Positions 29,426-38,345 of a DNA stretch of 64,000 nucleotides are shown here, in pieces; position 1 is the stretch's first letter, and each line of letters opens with the position of its first letter. A program made the position numbers and the translations under genes. Location: contig CAWAJM010000001.1 of assembly GCA_963782445.1 (NCBI GenBank), positions 3,410,001 through 3,474,000 on the forward strand, written 5' to 3'. The DNA is from ZC4RG20 sp963782445 (GTDB lineage Bacteria > Pseudomonadota > Gammaproteobacteria > Steroidobacterales > Rariloculaceae). The notes below the pieces were generated by a model, which worked only from the letters and a program-made list of their open reading frames with translations, searched no databases and was not told where the DNA came from.

Positions 29426-29785
29426 TCAGGCTTGACGAGGCCGCTCCGCGGGCCGCTCGGAGGGCCGCCGGGAGGCGCGCCACAGCGCGTCGCCGGCGAC
29501 GACGAGGCCCACGACGATGTGATTCCAGGTCGGCAGGGCTTGCATGGAGAAGGCCAACGCGAACGGCGCGAGGATGAGCCAGAAGCCGACGGCCAGGTGC
29601 ATCCATTCGTCCGGCGGCCGCCCTTGGCGCAGCGCCGCCGCGCCGAGGAGGACGAGCGCGGCCCCGGCGAGATAAGCATCCAGAGCCGGCACGCCGAAGG
29701 CGGCCCCGAATCCGAGCAGCGGCGAGAGCGCAAGCCACAGACCCACCGCGAGGTTCAACCCGTCCTGCCATCGCCGCTTGCCCAT
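29426..29785 (-). CDS. SPW-repeat membrane protein
   Basis: 119 residues, four predicted membrane helices and two copies of the SPW-type motif: RWQDGLNLAVGLWLALSPLLGF and DEWMHLAVGFWLILAPFAL. Function of the family is unknown; it is an inner-membrane protein. Convergent with csiV. Confidence 0.83.
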   Translation of the reverse strand: MGKRRWQDGLNLAVGLWLALSPLLGFGAAFGVPALDAYLAGAALVLLGAAALRQGRPPDEWMHLAVGFWLILAPFALAFSMQALPTWNHIVVGLVVAGDALWRASRRPSERPAERPRQA

Positions 29786-29961
29786 GCCGACTCCGTCGCG
29801 TGCCCGCCGAAAAGGCTTCGTCCATGAAATCTATGTTCACACGCAACTCGGCGGCATTCGCGGATGTGCGTAGCAAAAACCACCGCGTGCAAGGCCCGGC
29901 CGCCGACCCCCCCGTGAGCCGGGCAAGGGGGGCGCCTGCGGGGAGCTATCGAGGTCGAGAC

Positions 29962-31242
29962 TCAGGCGATCGGCCCGGTCTCCTCGATGGCCACCTTGCG
30001 GGGCGCGGTCTCCGCGAGAAACAGACAGACCAGGAACCCGAACACCACGCCCGTGAGCGCCACGAGCAGGACGTTCTGAATGCCGTAGTGCTGTGCTATG
30101 AACCCGGCGATCGACGGCGCCACGCCGCCGCCGAAGATCTCTCCCGAGCCGACGACCACGCCGATGGCCGAGGAAACGAGCCCGATCGGGGCCGCCTCGG
30201 TGGCGATAGGCCCCGTAATGAGCGCGACGTTGCCGAGGCAGAAGAAACTGACGGCAAACAAAACGGCGAACAGCGTTCCGGGTGCCGCACCGATACGCGC
30301 GAACGCCCAGACCGAGACCGCGGCGCCGACGAAGCCGAGCAGGACCACGAGTCGGCGGCCGAAGAGATCGGAGAGCCCGGGCACGCCGAACTGGCCGAAG
30401 AACCCGCCGAAGCCGATCGCCGACGTGACAAAGCCCATCTGCCCGTTCGTCAATTTCAGGTAATCGACGAGATAGTTAGGCACCATCGCGCTCAGCACGA
30501 ACACGCAGGACATCGCACCGAACAGCGCGAGCATAGAGAGCAGGATGTTGCGGCTCTTGAGCACGGCGGACCACCTGCCGCCCCGCTCGTGGGCGCCGAT
30601 GAGGCTGCCGCCCTTGGTGTCGCCGGGCTCGCGCAGCACCTTGATCAGGAACAGGCCGACGATGAAGCCCGGAATCGCCACGATCCAGAACACCCAGCGC
30701 CAGGACGGCACGACGCCGAGAAGCTGAGTCGCGATGATGGGCCCGAGGCCGAGGCCGAGCAGCGCGAATCCGCACTGCTGCAGGCCCTGATTGAAGCCGC
30801 GCCGCTCCGGGCGCGAGGCGGCCGCGACGGCCGCAAAGCTCGTCGGACAGTAGGTCCCCTCCATAACGCCCATGAGCCCGCGGATCGCGATGAGGCTCGC
30901 GAAGCCGGCCACGAGGCCCGTGAGTCCCGACAGCACCGAGAACAGCATGATGGCCGGAATCAGCACCTTGCGATGCCCGATACGGTCGGACAAGCGGCCG
31001 CTGAAGATCGCGAAGAAGCCCCACATAAGGCCCAGAACCCCGACGATGTTGCCGAGATCCTGGTAGTCGAGGCCGAGGTCGCTCGTCATCGCCGGAAACA
31101 GGGGCGAGATGATCCAGCGGTCGAGCCCGACTAAGCCGAAGCCAATGCCGAGCAGTGTGACCGCCTTCCATTCGTAAGCCGTGTCCCACGCCGCGCCGGC
31201 CGCGGCCTGAGCGGCCCGCGGCGGGGTACGCACCTCTGCCAT
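29962..31242 (-). CDS. MFS transporter, anion:cation symporter-like
   Basis: 426 residues, twelve predicted helices. GFGLVGLDRWIISPLFPAM and the loop 2-3 motif GRLSDRIGHRKVLIP are typical of the ACS/aromatic-acid branch. It starts 38 bp after the HpaB-like hydroxylase on the same strand with a strong GGAGGAGGGG ribosome site, so it may import that enzyme's aromatic substrate. Substrate is inferred from context only. Confidence 0.88.
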   Translation of the reverse strand: MAEVRTPPRAAQAAAGAAWDTAYEWKAVTLLGIGFGLVGLDRWIISPLFPAMTSDLGLDYQDLGNIVGVLGLMWGFFAIFSGRLSDRIGHRKVLIPAIMLFSVLSGLTGLVAGFASLIAIRGLMGVMEGTYCPTSFAAVAAASRPERRGFNQGLQQCGFALLGLGLGPIIATQLLGVVPSWRWVFWIVAIPGFIVGLFLIKVLREPGDTKGGSLIGAHERGGRWSAVLKSRNILLSMLALFGAMSCVFVLSAMVPNYLVDYLKLTNGQMGFVTSAIGFGGFFGQFGVPGLSDLFGRRLVVLLGFVGAAVSVWAFARIGAAPGTLFAVLFAVSFFCLGNVALITGPIATEAAPIGLVSSAIGVVVGSGEIFGGGVAPSIAGFIAQHYGIQNVLLVALTGVVFGFLVCLFLAETAPRKVAIEETGPIA

Positions 31243-31280
31243 GTCCCCTCCTCCCCAACTTCCGGATTCGGCTGCCCCGG

Positions 31281-32856
31281 TTATTTGTGGACCGTATAGT
31301 CTTCCGGATCGATGAGGTCCGGCACGTTCCAGCCCTCCAGATCATACTCGGCCATGCACTGCTCGGCGAAGCCCTTGAAGCGCTCCGCATTGCCGTTGCC
31401 GAGCGCGCTGAAAAGGCAATAGCGCCGGATCTCCTCCGTGCTGCCGCCGTAGTTGATCTCGTACAGCTCGTGCCGTGCCCCGAACTCCGTCCCGAGACAA
31501 TCCCACAGCAGTTTCATGAGCTTCGCCCTCTGCTCCGCCGTGTACCCGTTCGAGCCCCGCATGTACTTGTCGATGTACGGCCGAATCTCCGGATTTGCGA
31601 AGTCGCGCGAGTGCGAGTTCAGGTAGATGAGCCCGGAGGCCACCGTCTGCTCGATGATGTACTTGATCTTCGAGTAGGCGATCGTCGCGAGAATCTGATA
31701 AGCGTTGCCCGGATCCATGTTCGGCAGCAAATATTCGCCCTGCCACGGCTGCGGGGCACGCACCATCGCCTCCGTGAGCGCCCAGAACATGTTGCGCCAG
31801 GCCAGCACCTCTCCGACGTTCGCCTGCACACCCCGGAAGTCCTTCGTCCCCGCGGCCTCCACGGCCTTGAGCAGCAGGCCCGCGATGAAGTCGAGCTTGA
31901 CGGCCAGGCGTGTGCAGCCGTGCACGACGAAGCGCGGCAGGAAGCCCGTGCGCGGGAAGAAGTTGTTGGCCTTCTCGACGTCGCCGTAGACGAACAGGTT
32001 CTCCCACGGCACGAACACGTTGTCCATGATGAACACGGCATCGTTCTCGTCGAGCCGCGAGGACAGCGGCTGGTCGAACGGGCTCGACATGACGGCGGCC
32101 GTCATCTCGTACGACGTGCGGCAGATGAACTTCACGCCCGGCGCATTCGTCGGCACCATGAACACGAGCGCGAATTTCTTGTCGCCGAGCGGAATCAGGC
32201 CGTGGTGGGCGATGAACGTATAGTTCGTCAGCACCGAGCCCGTCGCGACCACCTTCGCGCCCGAGACGTAGATCCCAGCGTCCGTCTCCTTCTCGACGTG
32301 CACGCAGAACGTCGGCGACTTGGTCCGGCGGCTTGTCCCGATCCACGGGCGGATGAATGATGGCGTGGTTCACGAACGGGACGCGCTCCTGGGAGAACCG
32401 GTACCAACGCCGGGCGTTCTCCTCGAACGGCGCGTAGAACTCGGCGTTGCCTCCGAGCGTCGCCAGAAACGCGGCCTTGTAGTCCGGCGCTCGACCCATC
32501 CAGCCGTAAACGATCCGCTGCCACTCGGCGATCGCGTCGCGTCCCGCGATGGACTCCTCTACGGTGCGCGGCGCCTTGAAAAACGCGTGCGTGCGGCCGC
32601 CGCCGTCGGTGTCCGCCGGCAGCAGCAGCTTGTCCTGGCGCTCCGGATCGTGCAGCGCGTCGAAGAGCCGTGCGGTCATCCGGGCGGTATTGCGGAAAGC
32701 CGGATGCGTCGTCACGTCGTCGACGCGCTCGCCGTAAATGTAGACCTCGCGGCCGTCGCGCAAGGATTCGATGTACTCGGCGCCCGTCTGGGGGCGATCG
32801 TGCCTGACGGCCCCGATCGTCTCCGGCGTCACGGCCGTCTCCCGCTTCGCTGCCAT
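31281..32856 (-). CDS. 4-hydroxyphenylacetate 3-hydroxylase family (HpaB-like) oxygenase, one-base frameshift in this sequence
   Basis: A two-component FADH2-dependent aromatic hydroxylase oxygenase subunit of about 524 residues. The N-terminal third (MAAKRETAVTPETIGAVRHD, ESLRDGREVYIYGERVDDVT) and the rest (GAKVVATGSVLTNYTFIAHH, AVFIMDNVFVPWENLFVYGD, ending DLIDPEDYTVHK) are in different frames. Deleting one base at 32307-32313 (GAACGTC on the plus strand) joins them as DQVADVCVHVEKETD. The ATG at 32856 has GGAGGAG upstream. No flavin reductase (HpaC) is nearby. It forms an island with the MFS gene among core genes and could be acquired. Confidence 0.87.
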
Positions 32857-32941
32857 GGGTGACTCCTCCCCTGTTCCCTCGCGGAGTATACAAGCTGCGG
32901 GAGGACGGATGCGCCCATTGCAGGCGCGGCAACGGCAGTTG

Positions 32942-32963
32942 GGCCGGGCGTGCGCGCCCGGCC
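32942..32963. terminator. GC hairpin after the PAS/GGDEF gene
   Basis: GGCCGGGCG-TGCG-CGCCCGGCC, a perfect 9-bp stem ending at the stop codon of the PAS/GGDEF gene. No T-run. It may terminate or attenuate read-through into hpaB. Confidence 0.4.
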
Positions 32964-33925
32964 TACAACGGCACGGACTGCAGGCTGGCCCGGAGCAGCC
33001 GCGCGGCGTGCTCGAGGAGCCCTTCCGCGTCGTCGTCGGGCCTCGGTACGCCGCCGCGCACGGCACACGTGACGGTGACGTAGCGGCCCGCGCTCGCGCG
33101 CGGATTGTGCAGCTTGAGGCCGAGCACGTTTTCCTTGATGCGCTCGGCCAGGGCTTCGGCCTCGGCGGGCTCCTGGTCGAGCACGGACGCGACGAGCGTC
33201 GAGTCCGTGCGCCGTGCGCAGAGGTCGCCCGCGCGCCGCAGGGCACCGCTGATCTGGGCGGCGACCATGCGCAGGCAGGACTCGGCGGCCTTGTCCCCGA
33301 ACGTGGCCCGGTAGACATCGAGCTCGACGACCTCGAACACCAGCAGGGACATCGGCCGGCGGTCGCGGCGCGCGATAGCGAGATCCCGGTTCAGCACGTC
33401 GATGAAATGCTCGTAGCGCAGCAAACCCGTGACGGGATCCACACGGCTGATCTGGTCCGACTTCTGCACGCCGCGCCCGATTTCGCGGCGCAGCAGCCCG
33501 ACCTCGGTCGAAGACCAGTCCCGCGCGGCTTCGGGCGCCTCCCGCTGCATGAACAACAGGTAGCAGACTTGGCCGCGTTCGTCGTAGAGCGGGGAGAACG
33601 CCACGCGGCTCTGCCAGACGGAGCCGTTCTTCTGCAGGTCCGGCAGCGTCACCTCGGCGGACTCGCCTTCGGCGACCGCACGGCGAAGCCTGTCGAGCTC
33701 GGGATCGCCGTCACGATCCCGCTGCAGAAGCCGCCAAGGCAGCCCCACGACCTCGTCGGCCGTGAAACCGGATAGGGACTCGAAGGCAGGATTCACATAG
33801 ACGACGGGCCTCGCAGGTGTGCGGGCGTCGAGAAGCACGACGGCCTCCGAGCTGCGCGTCACGATTTGTTCGAGGCAGTGTCGATCCAATGCCCTTCTCG
33901 GGGCGATGTCGATCGCGGCTTCCAT
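32963..33925 (-). CDS. PAS protein with degenerate GGDEF domain
   Basis: 320 residues from ATG 33925. A PAS domain (about 20-125) has LOV-like features, VYVNPAFESLSGFTADEVVGLPWRLLQ, but the photoactive cysteine position of the LOV motif GRNCRFLQ is Trp here. A GGDEF-like domain follows (RVDPVTGLLRYEHFIDVLNR to the end), in which the signature is RRTDST instead of RGGDEF, so diguanylate cyclase activity is unlikely. It probably acts as a ligand-sensing or protein-binding regulator. Not in an obvious operon: 46 bp after mtnP on the same strand. Confidence 0.85.
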   Translation of the reverse strand: MEAAIDIAPRRALDRHCLEQIVTRSSEAVVLLDARTPARPVVYVNPAFESLSGFTADEVVGLPWRLLQRDRDGDPELDRLRRAVAEGESAEVTLPDLQKNGSVWQSRVAFSPLYDERGQVCYLLFMQREAPEAARDWSSTEVGLLRREIGRGVQKSDQISRVDPVTGLLRYEHFIDVLNRDLAIARRDRRPMSLLVFEVVELDVYRATFGDKAAESCLRMVAAQISGALRRAGDLCARRTDSTLVASVLDQEPAEAEALAERIKENVLGLKLHNPRASAGRYVTVTCAVRGGVPRPDDDAEGLLEHAARLLRASLQSVPL

Positions 33926-33971
33926 TCGCGTTATGTTCGATGAGCCCGGTCGGCGCGGTCTATGATCCGTT

Positions 33972-34748
33972 TCACAGACTCGGCGCCTCGAGCGCGTCCA
34001 GAAAGCCGGCGAGCAGCCGGCGCATCGCGGCCATACCTTCGACGAGATGGCGCTCGATCTCGCCATGGATCGAACTGCCGGCCGGGACGCGCCCCGCCGC
34101 GTGGTTGACGGCCAGCGCGCAGACGGCGTAGTCGATGCCGAGCTCGCGCGCGAGCGCGGCCTCGGGCAGCGCCGTCATGCCGACCATGGCACAGCCGTCG
34201 CGCGCGAGCCGGTCGATCTCCGCGGCCGTCTCGAGCCGCGGCCCCTGCGTGACGCCGTAGACGCCGCCGGCGTGCACCCGGCGGCCCGCCGCGGCCCCGG
34301 CCTCGAGCAGGCCCGCCCTGAGCGCGGGCGCGAACGGCTCGGCGAACTCGATGTGCACGACACGCCCGTCCGGCCCGCCGAACGTACCCTCCCGGCCCCA
34401 TGTGTAGTCGATGAGCTGATCGGGCACGGCGAGGTCGCCGGGCGCGAAGCCGGCCGCGATGGCCCCGACGACGTTGACGCCGATGCAGCGGCGCACACCG
34501 TGGCGGTGCAGCGCCCACAGGTTCGCCCGATAGTTGACTTCGTGGGGCGCGAGCGTGTGCGCTTCGCCATGGCGGGCGATGCACAGCACGCGGCGCCCGT
34601 CGAGCGCGGCCGTGAGCAGCGCGCTCGAGGGCGGCCCGTAAGGGGTGTGCGTGCCGGCCCGCGCGGCGATCTCGAGGCCGAGGGCGCCGAGACCGCTGCC
34701 GACGATGAGCCCCAGGTCGCGCCCCGCGGCTGCGCTCGGCCCGGTCAT
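33972..34748 (-). CDS. mtnP: S-methyl-5'-thioinosine phosphorylase (purine nucleoside phosphorylase family)
   Basis: 258 residues with GLIVGSGLGAL, HGVRRCIGVNVVGAI, VYGVTQGPRLET and the nucleobase-binding AVNHAAG. These are features of the MTAP/MTIP family. The nagZ-adjacent location is that of Pseudomonas aeruginosa PA3004, a methylthioinosine phosphorylase that releases hypoxanthine, and an hpt gene sits directly upstream here, which fits. Start ATG overlaps the hpt stop (ATGA). MTA rather than MTI as substrate cannot be excluded. Confidence 0.87.
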   Translation of the reverse strand: MTGPSAAAGRDLGLIVGSGLGALGLEIAARAGTHTPYGPPSSALLTAALDGRRVLCIARHGEAHTLAPHEVNYRANLWALHRHGVRRCIGVNVVGAIAAGFAPGDLAVPDQLIDYTWGREGTFGGPDGRVVHIEFAEPFAPALRAGLLEAGAAAGRRVHAGGVYGVTQGPRLETAAEIDRLARDGCAMVGMTALPEAALARELGIDYAVCALAVNHAAGRVPAGSSIHGEIERHLVEGMAAMRRLLAGFLDALEAPSL

Positions 34749-35314
34749 CGGCCGTCTCCGTCGCCCTCGTCCGCGAGCGCCATGAGCTCGGGCAGGCCGC
34801 GCCAGTAGCCCTTGTAGTCCATGCCGCAGCCGAAGACATAGGCGTCCTCGACATGCGTGCCGACGAAGTCGACGGCCGGCCGCACGGGCTCGGGATCGAG
34901 ATCCTTGACGACGAACACGGCCTTGAATATGTCGCCGACGCCGAGCGCGCGCAGCGACCGCTCGAGTGCCGCGAGCGTGAGCCCCCGGTCGAGGATGTCG
35001 TCGACGAGCAGAATCGTGCGCCCGGCGAGACGGGGTTGCGGCTCGACGTGCCACTCGAGCTCGCCGCCGGTCAGCGCGTCCCGGTAGCGGCTCACGTGCA
35101 CGTAGGCGAACTCATAGGGGAAGTCGAAGGCGCGGCACAGCTCGACGGCCGTGAACGCACCGCCGTTCATGACGGCGACGACGACGGGGTTCGCGGCCCC
35201 CAGCGCGGGGCCGATTTCGGCCGCCATGCGGGCCAGCGTCGCATCGACCTCGGCGGCCGAAAGCAGGCGGCGAGCGCGGCGGCGGACGCCGGCGGCTTCT
35301 GCGGCGGCGTCCAC
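34745..35314 (-). CDS. hpt: Hypoxanthine-guanine phosphoribosyltransferase
   Basis: 189 residues from GTG 35314. PRPP-binding motif RTILLVDDILDRGLTLAAL, flexible-loop SRYRDALTGGELEW, and base-binding VDFVGTHVEDAYVFGCGMDYKGYWRGLP. It converts hypoxanthine/guanine to IMP/GMP. One base after nagZ and overlapping mtnP, so it likely salvages the hypoxanthine that MtnP releases. Confidence 0.94.
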   Translation of the reverse strand: MDAAAEAAGVRRRARRLLSAAEVDATLARMAAEIGPALGAANPVVVAVMNGGAFTAVELCRAFDFPYEFAYVHVSRYRDALTGGELEWHVEPQPRLAGRTILLVDDILDRGLTLAALERSLRALGVGDIFKAVFVVKDLDPEPVRPAVDFVGTHVEDAYVFGCGMDYKGYWRGLPELMALADEGDGDGR

Positions 35315-35315
35315 G

Positions 35316-36359
35316 TCAGCCTTCGAGCTCGAGGGACGGACGCGCCCGCAAGGCCTCCACGGCCGCGTGTGCCGTCTGCCAGGCCGCCGATTCCCGCAGC
35401 GCCTCCCAGCCCTGGGCGCGGCCGCCGTGCAGGCGCGTCAGGCGCAGCTGCGCGCCGGGATTCACGTAGCCGCGCAGCGCGGCGAACACCGCGGGCACCT
35501 CGGCCGGCGCGTTGCAGAGCAGCACGAGATCGCAGCCCGCCTCCAGCGCCTTTTGCACGCGCTGCACGGCCCCGCCCGCGACCCGCGCACCGGCCATCGA
35601 GACATCGTCCGAGATCACGGCGCCCATGAAGCGCAGCTCGCCGCGCAGCTGCTCGCGGATCCACCACGGGGACAGGCTTGCGGGCCGCGGATCCAGCGCC
35701 GGAAACATGACGTGAGCGACCATGATCGAGTGCAGGCCCGCCGCGATGAGATCGCGGTAGGGCGCAAGATCGTCGAGGAGATCGACATACTCGCGGCCGT
35801 CCTCGGCCAGCTCCGTATGCGTATCGCTCGGCACGCCCGCGTGCGTCGGAAAGTGCTTGGCCGTGGCGGCCATCCCGGCGGCCGCCATGCCGGCCATGAA
35901 CGCGCGCGCGAGCCGCGAGACGGCCTTCGGATCGCGATGCAGCGCCCGGTCCCCGATGACCTCCGCGAGGCCGAGGTCGAGATCGACGACGGGCGCGAAG
36001 CTCAGGTCCACGCCGCAGGCGCGCAGCTCCGCTGCCATGAGCCAGCCGAAGGCGCGTGCCGCGGCGAGCCCGGCGTCGGCGTCCTCGTCGTAGAGATGGC
36101 CGAGCGCGCGCGGCGGCGGCAGGCGCACGAACGGCTCGCGGAACCGCTGCACGCGGCCGCCCTCCTGGTCGACGGCGACGAGCAGGGCCGGCTGCCGGAT
36201 CGCGTGGATATCGGCCGTGAGCTTCTCGAGCTGCGCGCGATCGGCGAAATTGCGGCTGAACAGGATGACGCCGCCCACGAGCGGGGATTCGAGGCGGCGG
36301 CGCTCCTCGGCCGTCAGGGCCGTGCCCTCGATGTCGATCATGAGCGGCCCGAGGGACAC
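35316..36359 (-). CDS. nagZ: Beta-N-acetylhexosaminidase NagZ
   Basis: 347 residues, GH3 family; removes GlcNAc from muropeptides in cell-wall recycling. Features: LMIDIEGTALTAEERRRLE, VDQEGGRVQRF, catalytic nucleophile Asp in VISDDVSMAGA. The loop that normally reads KHFPGHG...DSH is AKHFPTHAGVPSDTH here: the general acid-base Asp-His pair (DTH) is kept but both glycines of GHG are replaced. Lies two bases after the L,D-transpeptidase gene. Confidence 0.94.
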   Translation of the reverse strand: MSLGPLMIDIEGTALTAEERRRLESPLVGGVILFSRNFADRAQLEKLTADIHAIRQPALLVAVDQEGGRVQRFREPFVRLPPPRALGHLYDEDADAGLAAARAFGWLMAAELRACGVDLSFAPVVDLDLGLAEVIGDRALHRDPKAVSRLARAFMAGMAAAGMAATAKHFPTHAGVPSDTHTELAEDGREYVDLLDDLAPYRDLIAAGLHSIMVAHVMFPALDPRPASLSPWWIREQLRGELRFMGAVISDDVSMAGARVAGGAVQRVQKALEAGCDLVLLCNAPAEVPAVFAALRGYVNPGAQLRLTRLHGGRAQGWEALRESAAWQTAHAAVEALRARPSLELEG

Positions 36360-36361
36360 GG

Positions 36362-36844
36362 CTAATCGATCTCGACGACGGTGCCGGGACCGACGAGATC
36401 GAACAGCTCGGCGACGGCGTCGTTACGCATGCGGATACAGCCGATGGAGGCCGGCACGCCCATGGGCGCGGTATCGGGCACGCCGTGGATGTAGATATAG
36501 CGGCTCATGGTGTCCACGTCGCCGAAGCGGTTGCGGCCGGGCTCGGTGCCGGACAGCCAGAGGATGCGCGTGAGAATCCAGTCGCGCTGCGGATGCGCGG
36601 CCGCCAGTGCAGGCGAGTAAATCTCGCCGGTCGGCCGCCGCGCCTCGAACACGGCACCGAGCGGCGCGCCGGCGCCGATCCGCGCGCGCACGACATGGCG
36701 CCCGCGCGGCGTCCTGAAGCTGTTGCGGCGCTCGCCCGCGCCGTACTTGGACGTCGAGACGGCGAAGCTGCGGCGCTCCGCGCCGTCCTCACCCACGAGG
36801 GCGAGGCGCTGGCGGCCGAGATCCACCCGGACCTGCGCGCTCAT
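36362..36844 (-). CDS. L,D-transpeptidase-like YkuD protein, no signal peptide
   Basis: 160 residues consisting almost entirely of a YkuD domain: RVDLGRQRLALVG, TPRGRHVVRA, YIYIHGVPDT and the catalytic PASIGCIRMRNDAV. No signal peptide is visible, so a cytoplasmic role (for example an L,D-carboxypeptidase of wall recycling, alongside NagZ) or non-classical export is possible. ATG overlaps the CYTH stop (ATGA). Confidence 0.85.
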   Translation of the reverse strand: MSAQVRVDLGRQRLALVGEDGAERRSFAVSTSKYGAGERRNSFRTPRGRHVVRARIGAGAPLGAVFEARRPTGEIYSPALAAAHPQRDWILTRILWLSGTEPGRNRFGDVDTMSRYIYIHGVPDTAPMGVPASIGCIRMRNDAVAELFDLVGPGTVVEID

Positions 36845-37329
36845 TGCGAGCGTTCCGCCTCGGTCCATTCCGAATACGGATGCTCGACGAGACGCACGTT
36901 GTAATAACGGGGCAGGTGCGTGACTTCCGGGCCGAGCCAGGGCGGGTGCTCGAAGACCTGGCCCTCGTGCTCGAGCTCGAGCTCGGCGACGACGAGGCCG
37001 CGATTGCGGCCGTAAAACTCGTCGACCTCCCACTCGAGGCCGCCGTAGGGCACGATGTGACGCGTTTTCTCGACGAGCGGCCCCTCACAGAGCGATTCGA
37101 GCATCTCGGCGGCGTCGTCGAGCGGCACGTCGTACTCGAATTCCTGCCGCGATGCGACGAAGCCGCCGCCCTTGATATTGAGCCATGCACGATCGCCGGC
37201 GATGCGCACGCGAATCGAGGCGCGCGGCCCGTTCGCGAGGTAGCCCTGCACCATGGAAATGCGGCGCACGGCGCCGTCTCGCCAGCTCTCGTTCGCGGTC
37301 AGGAATTTGTGCTCGATCTCGCGGGCCAT
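36841..37329 (-). CDS. CYTH-domain triphosphatase-like protein
   Basis: 162 residues beginning MAREIEHKFL, the ExExK metal/phosphate signature, with alternating charged strands (RASIRVRIAGDRAWLNIK, QEFEYDVPLDDA, EWEVDEFYG, VVAELELEHE) that form the triphosphate tunnel. Length matches the single-domain Nitrosomonas europaea tripolyphosphatase. Substrate (tripolyphosphate or a nucleotide) is inferred. Confidence 0.9.
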   Translation of the reverse strand: MAREIEHKFLTANESWRDGAVRRISMVQGYLANGPRASIRVRIAGDRAWLNIKGGGFVASRQEFEYDVPLDDAAEMLESLCEGPLVEKTRHIVPYGGLEWEVDEFYGRNRGLVVAELELEHEGQVFEHPPWLGPEVTHLPRYYNVRLVEHPYSEWTEAERSQ

Positions 37330-37388
37330 TGGGGCGAATCATAGCAAGGAGTCCGCGCGAGAGCGCGGCAGCGGGAAGGCGGCGCCGG

Positions 37389-38345
37389 TCAGTCGCTCTC
37401 GAGTTTGCCGCTCGACTGCAGGAAGCGGAAGAAGTCCGAATCGGCATCGATCATGAGCGTCGTGTTCGGGCCGAGCTGGCGGTAGCTGTCGAGGGTCTTG
37501 TAGAGCCGGTAGAACTCGGGGTCGGCGCCGTAAGCCTTGCCGTAGATGCGGGTCGCCTCGGCGTCGGCCTTGCCCTTGATCTCCTGCGCCTGCCGGTCGG
37601 CCTCCGAGCTGATCTTGCGCAGCTGGCGCTCCATGTTCCCGAGGATCTCCTGGCTGCGCCCCTGCCCCTCCGAGCGGAATCGGGCGGCGATCGACTGGCG
37701 CTCCGAGATCATGCGGTTCTCGACCTGAGTGCGCACGGAATCGATATAGTTCAGGCGCTTGATGCGGATGTCGACGAGCGCGATGCCGAGCTCCGGCATG
37801 AGCTGCTGCGCCGAGGCGAGCATCTCCCGCTCGAGCTGCGCGCGGCCCTTCTTCGGTTTATCGAGCTGCGCCTCGCCCAACGCCGTGAGCTCGGCCTCGT
37901 CGAGCTCCTCGACGTCCACCTTCCAGTCGGCCGAGCGCACGATTTCCTCGAGATCCGTGCCCGAGACGACGTCGCGCACGGTCGAATCGAGAATGTCGTC
38001 GAGGCGTGTGCGGGCGCCGGCTTCGTCGCGCACCGAGCGCAGGAACCGCAGCGGATCGGCGATGCGCCAACGCGCCGTCGTATCGACGATGATGAACTCC
38101 CGGCCGAGTGTCGGGATCTGGCTCACGTCGCCGTCCCAGGTCAGCAGGCGCTTGTCGAAGCGGCGGACCTCCTGCACGAACGGCAGGCGCCAGTGCAGGC
38201 CCGGCGCGGTGATCGGCCGGCCCACGGGCTCGCCGAACTGCACGAGGATGGCCTGCTGCGACTGATCGACGATGAACGCCGAGCTCGACACGAGCACGAC
38301 GGCCGCGACGAGAAGGATCAGGGCGCTGCCCGTCAGGATCTTCAT
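37389..38345 (-). CDS. hflC: FtsH protease modulator HflC
   Basis: 318 residues: N-terminal membrane anchor (ILTGSALILLVAAVVLVSSSAF), SPFH/prohibitin domain (VDQSQQAILVQFGEPVGRPI, GLHWRLPFVQEVRRFDKR) and a coiled-coil tail rich in RSEGQGRSQEI. HflKC cages FtsH in the inner membrane. ATG overlaps the hflK stop (ATGA). Confidence 0.96.
   Translation of the reverse strand: MKILTGSALILLVAAVVLVSSSAFIVDQSQQAILVQFGEPVGRPITAPGLHWRLPFVQEVRRFDKRLLTWDGDVSQIPTLGREFIIVDTTARWRIADPLRFLRSVRDEAGARTRLDDILDSTVRDVVSGTDLEEIVRSADWKVDVEELDEAELTALGEAQLDKPKKGRAQLEREMLASAQQLMPELGIALVDIRIKRLNYIDSVRTQVENRMISERQSIAARFRSEGQGRSQEILGNMERQLRKISSEADRQAQEIKGKADAEATRIYGKAYGADPEFYRLYKTLDSYRQLGPNTTLMIDADSDFFRFLQSSGKLESD

Noticed and set aside
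31281..32303. Treating the two halves of the hpaB-like gene (and of msbA, exbB, mfd, rlmD) as separate genes
   Set aside because: The halves are adjacent, complementary parts of single families and join exactly when one base is removed.
36362..37033. Long N-terminal extension of the second L,D-transpeptidase
   Set aside because: The extra 63 residues are Arg/Ala-rich shadow of the CYTH gene; the ATG at 36844 overlaps the CYTH stop in the usual ATGA manner.
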